A stretch of DNA of 23,818 nt, from the NCBI GenBank assembly GCA_047974405.1, contig JBKECI010000080.1, positions 1 through 23,818 on the forward strand, written 5' to 3'. The notes beneath the pieces were generated by a model. The model made no database searches and was not told the origin of the DNA. It worked only from the letters and a program-made list of their open reading frames with translations. The stretch is from UPXZ01 sp047974405. GTDB lineage: Bacteria; Bacteroidota; Bacteroidia; Bacteroidales; Paludibacteraceae. How positions within the stretch are numbered: the first letter of the stretch is position 1; every line of letters begins with the position of its first letter. This document shows, in pieces, positions 16,501-23,818 of this stretch. The position numbers were made by a program, and so were the translations under genes.

Positions 16501-17411
16501 ATCTCAGCCCCTTCAGGGACGGAAACGGTAGTGTTTTCTATTTTTTTTCCAATGCCCGCATCGGATGTTATAAAATAATAACCATAGTTGGAGTAGGTGT
16601 TTATTTTGTGGGTAAACATACTGCGTGAGTTGTCGTACTGCCATGAAGTTACTCCATTTCCATAAAACAGAATGTAGTCTCCGGCATTAAATATTCCGTC
16701 TCCCCCTTTATTCATATATATTGCCAATTCGGGGAGGTCGTCTATTTTTGGTTTGAGAAAACTCTCCTCCAGTACTGCTCCACCATATCCGAATACCCGT
16801 ACGTTGGTAGGATTAACGCCCATTGAGGATATTGTTTCGTATGTAAGTTTGTATATTCCGTTTTCAGAAATTTTTACTTTTACAAATTTACCGTTTGCCA
16901 ATACCGACGAGGAGGCGTACGTATGAATTGTGTTTTTGTTGTTCGATACTTTTGATATGCTTTCTCCTTTTTCTATTGAAAGGTCAAATTTTTGTAATTT
17001 CAGTATTTTCCCCTCTTTTGCAACAAAAGGTAATATTTCAATCTTTAGGAAGTAATTCCCCCTTTCTGACTGCTTGAATGATTTCACCTCTATTTCTGAT
17101 GGTATAGGTATGTTTTGTATGAGCGATAACTCTTTGGCATCGGTCATTGTTGCATAAACGGGATTTTTTACTGTAACTTTGTACAAAATGTTTTTGTCAC
17201 AGTCGATTCTGTTAACGAAATAGGGCAAAAAGTTTTCGGGATACGAAGCATTTTCAAAAGAAATTACCGTTTTGGATGTTTTATCGGTAGTCCATACATC
17301 TACACCGTTCCATTTGATTTGATGTGTCGATATGGATGTGGATGTGTCTGCTGCATTTGCATTGAGCAAAAAAATAATTGCTGGCAAAGCGAACATATAT
17401 TTTATTTTCAT
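13581..17411 (-). CDS. porU: T9SS sortase PorU (C25-family cysteine peptidase)
   Basis: A 1276-aa surface peptidase that cleaves the C-terminal signal of T9SS cargo and links the cargo to anionic lipopolysaccharide. Signal peptide residues 1-20 (LLNANA/ADTS). A long N-terminal beta-rich part includes GIYKLTYETISSMGVNP and a following VRVFGYGGA. The C25 gingipain-like domain (about 535-910) contains YLLLFGRGSYDNR, the catalytic His787 in LNFTGHAGPYGWTDE and the catalytic Cys820 in WVAATCDF. A beta-sandwich region is followed by a T9SS type A sorting domain from about residue 1180 (VSVHPNPA, IDIYDLVGRKIW, QQGIYIYKAS). In P. gingivalis PorU also carries a CTD. The family is usually about 1100-1300 aa. 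It sits 84 bases upstream of porV and 98 bases downstream of an FAH hydrolase. Confidence 0.95.
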   Translation of the reverse strand: MKIKYMFALPAIIFLLNANAADTSTSISTHQIKWNGVDVWTTDKTSKTVISFENASYPENFLPYFVNRIDCDKNILYKVTVKNPVYATMTDAKELSLIQNIPIPSEIEVKSFKQSERGNYFLKIEILPFVAKEGKILKLQKFDLSIEKGESISKVSNNKNTIHTYASSSVLANGKFVKVKISENGIYKLTYETISSMGVNPTNVRVFGYGGAVLEESFLKPKIDDLPELAIYMNKGGDGIFNAGDYILFYGNGVTSWQYDNSRSMFTHKINTYSNYGYYFITSDAGIGKKIENTTVSVPEGAEIININEFIDYQVHEKELSSLIQSGKTFYGELFNDILNYNFLFPFPNVVKSQTTKIRVDVASASTSSANFTLSLNDTQPQTVSLLGSSDYYEYGKGTNSYFAFTPSTDNLMVNLRYIKPNNTSRGYLNYIEVNARRSLIMSGNVMFFRNIDNINTTRYSRYQLSGANNNIQIWDITDPVNIKKIETTKLGSTLEFIGSNEVIKQYVAIDPTASGTFAQPSIEGAVSNQNLHALSPSEFLIITHPTFLSEANRLADAHRTIDNMSVNVVTTEQVYNEFSSGTPDATSYRWVTKMLYDRAIATGDTQNMPKYLLLFGRGSYDNRKILNSSSENLLMTYQADNSLHRVNSYITDDYFGLLDDGESTNIKSDLIDVGIGRFTVLTTQEAKEVVDKTIGYMNNTEKGIWKNQLCFVGDDGGDSNGVIHMSQADSVARMIYNSNSGFQIDKIYLDAYKQEKNAIGDSYPLAKAKLSSLIHSGLLMLNFTGHAGPYGWTDERILTSSDVLTLYNKKLPLWVAATCDFVVIDEKELSAGEHVLLNPVGGGIGIFAAARTVYSSNNFMLNKAFSYNLFKKIGGRHTTRLGDANRFSKNDLSSTGDANKLSYVLLGDPAVRLNFPTNYTVATDEINGRAISGNDTIKALSVDSISGHIQDLDGNLIHDFNGMLDVAIYDKNQQIVTLNNHNEGAFTYNDRPNILYSGKANIVDGKFILKFMVPKDIRYNYGTGRINYYASESDSTREAQGYCENFIVGGANTNYDYTDTVGPTLAIYLNHPGFVSGSKVNETPLFIANVFDENGINTVGSGIGHDVRLVIDNNPLTSYTLNEYFTTETNNYTSGGVQYKLPVLSEGKHTLTFHIWDLLNNSSVASLDFEVVKGLTPNILGVSVHPNPAKVAAKFVIEHDRPETILETTIDIYDLVGRKIWTKKQNTVENLVWDLTNQIGNKVQQGIYIYKASIKTTNSTATSKANKIIISSTPQ

Positions 17412-17509
17412 AATAGCCTTTGTGTTTGTTTGTGAGTATTAAAGATATAGAATAACGTATTTTATGTTTAGATTATTATATATTTTTTTGAGTTGAATAT
17501 TGGGAAGAG

Positions 17510-18121
17510 TCATTTTATTTTAAAATAAAACATTTTTTTATCTCCGATAAAACCTTCCAATGTATCTTCTATATTTACTTTTCCCACGCCTGCAGGTGTT
17601 CCTGTAAAAATAATGTCTCCGATTTTCAGCGTAAAAAATCGACTGATGTAAGCAATCAGTTTATCAATAGGAAATATCATATCAGAAGAGTTCCCTTTTT
17701 GAACCGTTCTTCCGTTCATATCCAAGTGAAAGCCTATATCTTGCACATTTCCCAACTGTTCTTTTGGTAAAAATGAGCCAATAACGGCGGAGTGGTCAAA
17801 TGCTTTGCATATTTCCCAAGGTTTTCCCTCTTCCTTTAATTTCCTCTGTATGTCTCTTGCCGTAAAATCAACTCCAAGACCAATCTCGTCGTAGTAGCGG
17901 TGGGCAAATTTTTCTGCTATATTTTTCCCTATACGGTTTATTTTGACAATCAGTTCCGTTTCGTAATGAATTTCAGCGCTAAAATCGGGTAAAAAAAACG
18001 GTTTGTTATTTTTTAAAATAGCTGTGTCGGGTTTCATAAATACCACCGGTTCTGTTGGATTCGGGCTGTCGAGTTCTTTGTTGTGTGCTACATAATTTTG
18101 ACCAATGGCAAAGATTTTCAT
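17510..18121 (-). CDS. Fumarylacetoacetate hydrolase (FAH) family protein
   Basis: A 203-aa single-domain FAH-fold enzyme, similar in size to the acylpyruvase group (YcgM/FAHD1). These proteins hydrolyse or decarboxylate small beta-diketo acids with a divalent metal. Metal ligands appear as Glu54 and Glu56 (IHYETELIVKI) and Asp85 (GLGVDFTARD), with the closing motif FTGTPAGVG near residue 175 and the start MKIFAIGQNYVAHNKEL. The exact substrate is unclear; acylpyruvate hydrolase or oxaloacetate decarboxylase are the likeliest. It begins 32 bases after the rex stop in the same direction and is probably translated from the rex mRNA. It precedes porU by 98 bases. Confidence 0.9.
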   Translation of the reverse strand: MKIFAIGQNYVAHNKELDSPNPTEPVVFMKPDTAILKNNKPFFLPDFSAEIHYETELIVKINRIGKNIAEKFAHRYYDEIGLGVDFTARDIQRKLKEEGKPWEICKAFDHSAVIGSFLPKEQLGNVQDIGFHLDMNGRTVQKGNSSDMIFPIDKLIAYISRFFTLKIGDIIFTGTPAGVGKVNIEDTLEGFIGDKKMFYFKIK

Positions 18122-18153
18122 ATCTCCAATGTGTTAGTCAAATACAAAAAGTA

Positions 18154-18798
18154 TTATTTGTCGTTCAATTCTTTCAGTCTGTTAAACATAACTGCCAAAT
18201 GGGCATAAATAGAGGTGTTTTGCACAATGATACTTTCGGGTACCCGTATGCGGCAAGGGGTAAAATTCCAAATAGCTTGAATTCCTCCTTCTATCATCAT
18301 ATCTGCCGCCTCTTGCGCTTTTTCAAACGGTACAGTCAGTACGCCTATGTTTATTCCGGTTTTTTTCTGCAGCTCTTTGAAGTGGCTCACATGATGTACC
18401 GGCACTCTGTGTATGCTTGTACCGGCCAGTTCGTATTTTACGTCAAATCCAGCAACGATTTCCAATCCAAAAAGATTCAACCCATCGTCATGCAAAAGTG
18501 CTCCGCCCAAACTCCCTACTCCGAAAAGGTAGGCTCTGTGCGCGTCTGTAAAACCCAAAAATTCTTCCAGTACATCAACCAGTTCTTTTACATCGTATCC
18601 TACCCTTGTTTTTCCTGATATATTGACAAAAGATAAGTCTTTGGCCACTTTTGAGGCATCTATTGCAATGTTGCCTGCTATTTGGGTGGAAGACAGATAT
18701 AAATCTCCCGAACGCACAACCTGCTGGGCATAAGCTAAATACCAAGGCAACCGCCGTAAGGTGGGTTCTGGAATGTTATGTTTGTCTTTTAAAATCAA
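18154..18798 (-). CDS. rex: Redox-sensing transcriptional repressor Rex
   Basis: A 214-aa dimeric repressor that binds DNA when NADH/NAD+ is low and lets go when NADH binds. It controls fermentation, respiration and NAD genes in many bacteria. The N-terminal winged helix is IPEPTLRRLPWYL to LSSTQIAGNIAIDASKVAKDLS. The Rossmann domain begins with AYLFGVGSLGGAL (near residue 89) and the end has the domain-swapped helix with IYAHLAVMFNRL, typical of Rex. The only start codon fitting the family start is TTG at 18796-18798: there is no in-frame ATG between the upstream stop codon and the conserved core. It diverges from clpB. Promoter elements and an inverted repeat lie just upstream. Its regulon in this window is not clear: I saw no convincing Rex box. 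Confidence 0.95.
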   Translation of the reverse strand: MILKDKHNIPEPTLRRLPWYLAYAQQVVRSGDLYLSSTQIAGNIAIDASKVAKDLSFVNISGKTRVGYDVKELVDVLEEFLGFTDAHRAYLFGVGSLGGALLHDDGLNLFGLEIVAGFDVKYELAGTSIHRVPVHHVSHFKELQKKTGINIGVLTVPFEKAQEAADMMIEGGIQAIWNFTPCRIRVPESIIVQNTSIYAHLAVMFNRLKELNDK

Positions 18799-18824
18799 TT
18801 TGTGTCTCTTTTGATATTAACTCG

Positions 18825-18832
18825 CAAAAATA
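18825..18832 (-). promoter_or_regulatory. Probable -7 element of the rex promoter
   Basis: On the minus strand the sequence is TATTTTTG followed by C, a full match to TAnnTTTG, 26 bases ahead of the TTG start. No -33 TTTG is found 19-20 bases upstream (AAACAA occurs there), so the promoter may be weak or activator-dependent. Confidence 0.5.
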
Positions 18833-18847
18833 AATAATTTTATTTAT
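18830..18847. repeat. 18-bp AT-rich inverted repeat in the rex promoter
   Basis: ATAAATAA (18830-18837) and TTATTTAT (18840-18847) are exact complements separated by TT. The repeat overlaps the -7 box and the spacer of the rex promoter, which is a good place for a repressor. It does not match the usual Rex box (TTGTTAA-N4-TTAACAA). Confidence 0.45.
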
Positions 18848-19057
18848 CTAATTGTTTAAAATATAGAAATCTTACTTAAAAAACCTCCTTGTAACTGTAT
18901 TGTTGTAAGCATATGGTTTCTCTGTAAATCAAGACAAAAAGTCATCTCTTAATTTTATTTACGTCAAATATTAAGCCAAAATGTCTGAATATCAAATTGG
19001 TAAAATTTTTGACCGCATTCAAATAATAAACTTATTCAAATAAAATACAACAACAAT

Positions 19058-21652
19058 ATGAACTTCAATAATTTTACAACAAAGTCGCAAGAGGTCATTC
19101 GACAGGCGATTGACTTTGTGCAAAAAAACGGGCAACAGACAATAGAGCCTTCACATCTGTTTGAGGGTCTTATGGTAGAAGGAGAGGATATTCTCCGATT
19201 TTTGCTAGGCAAGCTAGAGATTCAATACGATGCTGTTCGGCAAAAAAATGAAAAACTGATAGAAAAATTACCTCGTGTATCTGGTGGAGGAGAGCCATAT
19301 ATGGGACGGGAAACAAATACCGTTTTACAAAAAGCGGTTGAGTTATCGTCCAAAAATGGAGATCAATTTGTACCCTTAGAATATATTTTGTTGGCCTTAC
19401 TTACCGAAAAAAATGATGTTTCTACTCTGTTGAAAAATGAAGGAGTGTCCGAAAATCAATTGAAAACCGCCATTGTAGAACTGCGCAAAGGAAACAGGGC
19501 AAGTTCGGCAAGCGCCGAAGATACTTACAACGCGCTAATTAAGTTTGCCCTCAATTTAAATGAACAAGCTCGTGCTGGCAAGCTCGACCCTGTGATAGGA
19601 CGCGATGAAGAAATTAGGCGCATACTTCAAATATTGAGCCGTAGAACCAAAAACAATCCAATACTGATAGGCGAGCCCGGCACCGGAAAAACTGCTATTG
19701 CCGAAGGATTGGCACATCGAATTGTGCGGGGCGATGTTCCCGAAAATTTGAAATCAAAACAGATTTTCTCTCTCGATATGGGAGCTTTAGTGGCAGGAGC
19801 CAAATACAAAGGAGAATTTGAAGAGCGGTTGAAATCGGTAGTGAATGAAGTTGTAAAGTCGGACGGAGAGACCATTTTGTTTATTGACGAAATCCATACG
19901 TTGGTAGGGGCAGGAAAAGGAGAAGGTGCCATGGATGCAGCCAATATTTTGAAACCGGCTTTGGCACGCGGCGAGTTGCGTTCCATAGGAGCTACTACCT
20001 TGGACGAATATCAAAAATATTTTGAAAAAGACAAAGCGCTGGAACGACGCTTCCAAATAGTGATGGTCAATGAACCGGACGAATCTTCGACTATTTCCAT
20101 TTTGAGAGGATTGAAAGAACGATACGAAAACCATCACAAAGTGAGAATAAAAGACGATGCGATAATAGCCGCCGTTGAACTCTCAAGCCGATATATAACA
20201 GACAGGTTTCTTCCCGATAAAGCCATAGATTTAATGGACGAGGCTGCTGCTAAGCTACGTTTGGAGGCAGACAGCATACCCGAAGAGTTAGACAAAATAG
20301 AACGAAACATAAAACAACTCGAAATTGAAAGAGAAGCGATAAAACGCGAAAACGATACCGTAAAACTTGAAAACCTGAATAAAGAAATTGCGGAACTGAA
20401 AGACCAAAGCAACGGTTTTCGTGCCAAATGGCAGTCGGAAAAAGAGTTGATAGACAAAATTCAACAAGCAAAAATTGAGATTGAAAATTTGAAGTATGAA
20501 GCCGAAAAGGCAGAAAGAGAGGGAGACTACGGGAAGGTAGCCGAAATACGCTATGGAAAAATAAAAGCACTCGAAGAAAATATAGCTGGGTATAAATTTC
20601 AATTGGTAGATATACAGAGCAACAATGCAATGATTAAAGAAGAGGTGAGTAGTGAAGACATCGCCGAAGTGGTGAGTCGATGGACAGGAATCCCGATAAA
20701 GAAAATGATCCAAAGCGAAAAAGAAAAACTCCTCGGATTGGAAAACGAGCTTCACAAGAGGGTTGTAGGGCAAGAAGATGCCATTGCTGCGGTTGCCGAT
20801 GCCGTAAGGCGAAGCCGCGCCGGACTGAATGACCCGAAACGCCCCATAGGTTCTTTCATATTTTTGGGAACCACAGGCGTAGGTAAAACAGAGCTTGCCA
20901 AAGCGTTGGCAGAATATTTATTTGACGATGAAAATATGATTACCCGTATTGATATGAGCGAGTATCAGGAAAAATTCTCCGTAACCAGACTTATCGGATC
21001 ACCTCCGGGATATATAGGCTACGATGAAGGAGGGCAACTTACCGAGAGCATTAGGCGGAAACCCTATTCGGTTGTCCTTTTTGATGAAATAGAAAAGGCG
21101 CACCCCGACGTATTCAACGTATTGTTGCAAGTACTCGACGATGGACGACTGACAGACAACAAAGGACGGACGGTCAATTTCAAAAACACCATTATCATTA
21201 TGACCTCCAACATAGGATCAGCTCTGATACGTGAAAATTTTGAAGCAATGAATATGTATAATCAGAATGAAATCGTAGAAAAAACCAAAATTGAGATTTT
21301 TGAATTGTTGAAACAGACCATTCGTCCCGAATTTCTGAACCGTATTGATGAAATAATCATGTTTTCGCCACTCAGCGAAAAACAAATTAAAGAAATTGTA
21401 AAAATTCAACTGGACACTATAAAAAAAATGTTGCTTGCAAACGGTGTCAAACTGGAAATTTCTGATGACGCATTGATATTTATATCGAAAGAGGGGTACG
21501 ACCCTCAATTTGGAGCAAGATCCGTAAAGCGCACCATCCAACGATACATACTGAATGATTTGTCAAAAGCCGTCATTGGTGGACAAGTAAAAAACGATAA
21601 ACCAATTATGGTAGATTATGTGAACGAGCGCATTGTTTTCAAAAATGAATAG
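19058..21652 (+). CDS. clpB: ClpB disaggregase (Hsp100 chaperone)
   Basis: An 864-aa hexameric chaperone that, with DnaK, pulls proteins out of heat-induced aggregates in the cytoplasm. Clp_N domain (about 1-145), AAA-1 with Walker A GEPGTGKTA at 205 and Walker B LFIDEIHTLV, a long coiled-coil middle domain (about 400-525, rich in K, E and Q, IERNIKQLEIEREAIKREN), then AAA-2 with Walker A GTTGVGKTE at 604 and Walker B VLFDEIEKAH. The long middle domain and the absence of a ClpP loop distinguish it from the clpC product at the left of the window. The second Walker A has GTTG rather than GPTG, which I believe is common in Bacteroidota. It diverges from rex. No HrcA/CIRCE repeat and no convincing TAnnTTTG box were found ahead of it, so its heat control is unknown. 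Confidence 0.97.
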   Translation: MNFNNFTTKSQEVIRQAIDFVQKNGQQTIEPSHLFEGLMVEGEDILRFLLGKLEIQYDAVRQKNEKLIEKLPRVSGGGEPYMGRETNTVLQKAVELSSKNGDQFVPLEYILLALLTEKNDVSTLLKNEGVSENQLKTAIVELRKGNRASSASAEDTYNALIKFALNLNEQARAGKLDPVIGRDEEIRRILQILSRRTKNNPILIGEPGTGKTAIAEGLAHRIVRGDVPENLKSKQIFSLDMGALVAGAKYKGEFEERLKSVVNEVVKSDGETILFIDEIHTLVGAGKGEGAMDAANILKPALARGELRSIGATTLDEYQKYFEKDKALERRFQIVMVNEPDESSTISILRGLKERYENHHKVRIKDDAIIAAVELSSRYITDRFLPDKAIDLMDEAAAKLRLEADSIPEELDKIERNIKQLEIEREAIKRENDTVKLENLNKEIAELKDQSNGFRAKWQSEKELIDKIQQAKIEIENLKYEAEKAEREGDYGKVAEIRYGKIKALEENIAGYKFQLVDIQSNNAMIKEEVSSEDIAEVVSRWTGIPIKKMIQSEKEKLLGLENELHKRVVGQEDAIAAVADAVRRSRAGLNDPKRPIGSFIFLGTTGVGKTELAKALAEYLFDDENMITRIDMSEYQEKFSVTRLIGSPPGYIGYDEGGQLTESIRRKPYSVVLFDEIEKAHPDVFNVLLQVLDDGRLTDNKGRTVNFKNTIIIMTSNIGSALIRENFEAMNMYNQNEIVEKTKIEIFELLKQTIRPEFLNRIDEIIMFSPLSEKQIKEIVKIQLDTIKKMLLANGVKLEISDDALIFISKEGYDPQFGARSVKRTIQRYILNDLSKAVIGGQVKNDKPIMVDYVNERIVFKNE

Positions 21653-21660
21653 CATTTCCT

Positions 21661-21692
21661 AAAAACCGGAGAGAAATTTTCGGTTTTTTTTT
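21661..21692 (+). terminator. Terminator of clpB
   Basis: AAAAACCG (21661-21668) pairs with CGGTTTTT (21681-21688) and is followed by further T to 21692, eight bases after the clpB stop. Confidence 0.82.
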
Positions 21693-21804
21693 AAAGATGG
21701 CATCCCTACCTACGAATATATAAATAATACTTCGGTTTCTGATGTTCTAAATTTGTTTACTTTTTTTGTCGTTTTTTATCGCTTCAAATCCCTTAAAAAT
21801 CAAT

Positions 21805-22022
21805 CGGAGTGGGCAAAACTAAAACAACAACTCCGTCCTTTCAGAATATGTCTTTTATTGCTGTAAGTTTCGACATTGGTTGCCGAGATTTGCAATCCCG
21901 GCTCTTGTATCAATCATGATTTTCAATTCAATAAAAACTTACACTACAAATATATGGAATTTATTTTATTTCAGATTCCAAATCTGAATAATACAAGTAG
22001 AGGCAGAAATACAATTCCCGCC
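21805..22022. repeat. Cluster of short palindromes in the gap between clpB and the rRNA genes
   Basis: The 21693-22132 stretch has no supported gene. It holds four hairpins in 220 bases: CGGAGT/ACTCCG (21805-21810 and 21830-21835, 19-base loop); GCCGAGATT-TGC-AATCCCGGC (21882-21902, one mismatch); TTCAGATT-CCA-AATCTGAA (21970-21988, perfect); and AGGCAGAAAT-ACA-ATTCCCGCCT (about 22000-22022, two mismatches). The last three share one design, arms of 8-10 bases around a 3-base loop with GATT/AATC-like inner ends. This looks like a degenerate REP or MITE-type intergenic element. No transposase, target duplication or tRNA is recognisable. The rest (22023-22132) shows nothing I can name. Confidence 0.5.
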
Positions 22023-22132
22023 TACCAAGCTTATTTATTCTGTATATCCGTTAGGATGGGGGGGAGATAAAAGAATTATGTGGAATCAAGTCTCTATTGG
22101 TTGAGCAGTAGGCTTAGAGTTTAGAACAACGC

Positions 22133-22173
22133 AAAAAAAATCCTTTCGTAAAAATTATGTACGAAAGGATTTT
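22133..22173 (-). terminator. Terminator of the rRNA operon
   Basis: A 14-bp perfect stem (AAAATCCTTTCGTA at 22137-22150 with its complement at 22160-22173) closes a 9-base loop. On the minus strand it is followed by a run of eight T (plus-strand A at 22133-22140). It begins about ten bases beyond the 3' end of 5S rRNA. Confidence 0.88.
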
Positions 22174-22183
22174 CATTAAAAAA

Positions 22184-22290
22184 CGGCGGCTATCTACTCT
22201 CCCACTGTTACGCAGTACCATCGACGTTGCCGGGCTTAACTTCTCTGTTCGGGATGGGAAGAGGTGGAACCCCGGCGCTAAAACCACCTG
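22184..22290 (-). rRNA. rrf: 5S ribosomal RNA
   Basis: Read on the minus strand it begins CAGGTGGTTTTAGCGCCGGG, has the conserved loop B/C block CCCATCCCGAACAGAGAAG, TTAAGCCCGG and the GATGGTACTGCG stretch, and ends GTGGGAGAGTAGATAGCCGCC, whose last bases pair with GGTGGTT at the start. It is the usual size for 5S. It is the last gene of the rRNA operon, followed by a strong terminator. The ends are good to a few bases. Confidence 0.95.
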
Positions 22291-22471
22291 AATATCTTTT
22301 TACAATTGACGGTCATTTATAATTCGTAAATCATAACTATCCATTGCATTGTTTTTGACTATTGCAGAAAAAGAGGGAGACTTATGGGTAAAGTTCGACT
22401 AAAAAGTAGAGTTTCACGAGATGTTTTATTTTATTTGTTTTTCAAAAATAGTTTTTCGAAAAACGCTTTTA

Positions 22472-23818
<1,347 letters not shown>

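Noticed and set aside
18055..18618. 187-codon plus-strand frame opposite rex and the FAH gene
   Set aside because: It overlaps two well-conserved genes on the other strand and its product has no recognisable features (many Cys, Phe and Tyr typical of an antisense frame).
18848..19057. CIRCE element or heat-shock promoter ahead of clpB
   Set aside because: No TTAGCACTC-type inverted repeat and no full TAnnTTTG box; the nearest (AATTTTTG near 19003) lacks the first T and a -33 partner.
21693..21864. An open stretch of about 55 codons after clpB (plus strand, containing NQSEWAKLKQQLRPF)
   Set aside because: It has no start codon, lies directly after a terminator, matches no family I know, and the same DNA folds into a hairpin. 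Probably chance in AT-rich sequence.

Overview
The window comes from a Bacteroidota chromosome, most likely order Bacteroidales. It is AT-rich. Its promoters, where recognisable, follow the Bacteroidota pattern TTTG-N19-TAnnTTTG rather than the E. coli one. It carries porU and porV of the type IX secretion system (T9SS), an HmuY-type heme lipoprotein, and rRNA genes of Bacteroidota type. Nothing in the sequence justifies a genus name.

Layout. Bases 1-2767: the 3' end of nadA (+) converges on clpC (-) through a shared, perfect 13-bp hairpin. 2949-3971 (-): an unrecognised predicted outer-membrane protein. 3972-4681: no intact gene, but the decayed C-terminal part of an AAA ATPase with a DUF4143 domain, then the promoter of the next operon. 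4682-7429 (+): a TonB-dependent receptor and an HmuY-family lipoprotein, probably a heme-uptake pair, closed by a terminator. 7631-10917 (+): a CoA-disulfide/polysulfide-reductase-like flavoprotein with two rhodanese domains, then a sulfide:quinone-oxidoreductase-like flavoprotein. Together they look like a reactive-sulfur module driven by a clear promoter that carries a 13-bp inverted repeat. 11032-11658 (-): a 2-Cys peroxiredoxin converging on it. 11767-18798 (-): a co-directional run rex, FAH-family hydrolase, porU, porV, ispF. 19058-21652 (+): clpB, diverging from rex. 21653-22183: no gene, but a series of short palindromes resembling a degenerate REP/MITE-type element. 22184-23818 (-): 5S rRNA and the 3' half of 23S rRNA, with their terminator.

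How it fits together. Most of the window is core chromosome: NAD synthesis, two Hsp100 unfoldases, isoprenoid synthesis, T9SS, redox control and an rRNA operon. The accessory-looking parts are the heme pair, the sulfur module, the ATPase remnant and the palindrome cluster. PorU is the outer-membrane sortase that removes T9SS C-terminal signals and PorV is its outer-membrane partner, so the cell exports CTD-tagged proteins. Rex senses NADH/NAD+, and the neighbouring flavoproteins and peroxiredoxin handle reduced sulfur and peroxide.

I did not find a clearly new multi-gene system. The best leads are the tandem-rhodanese flavoprotein paired with an SQR-like enzyme under one promoter, the AT-rich inverted repeats in two promoters, the palindrome cluster, and three unusual bases in a very conserved part of 23S rRNA.
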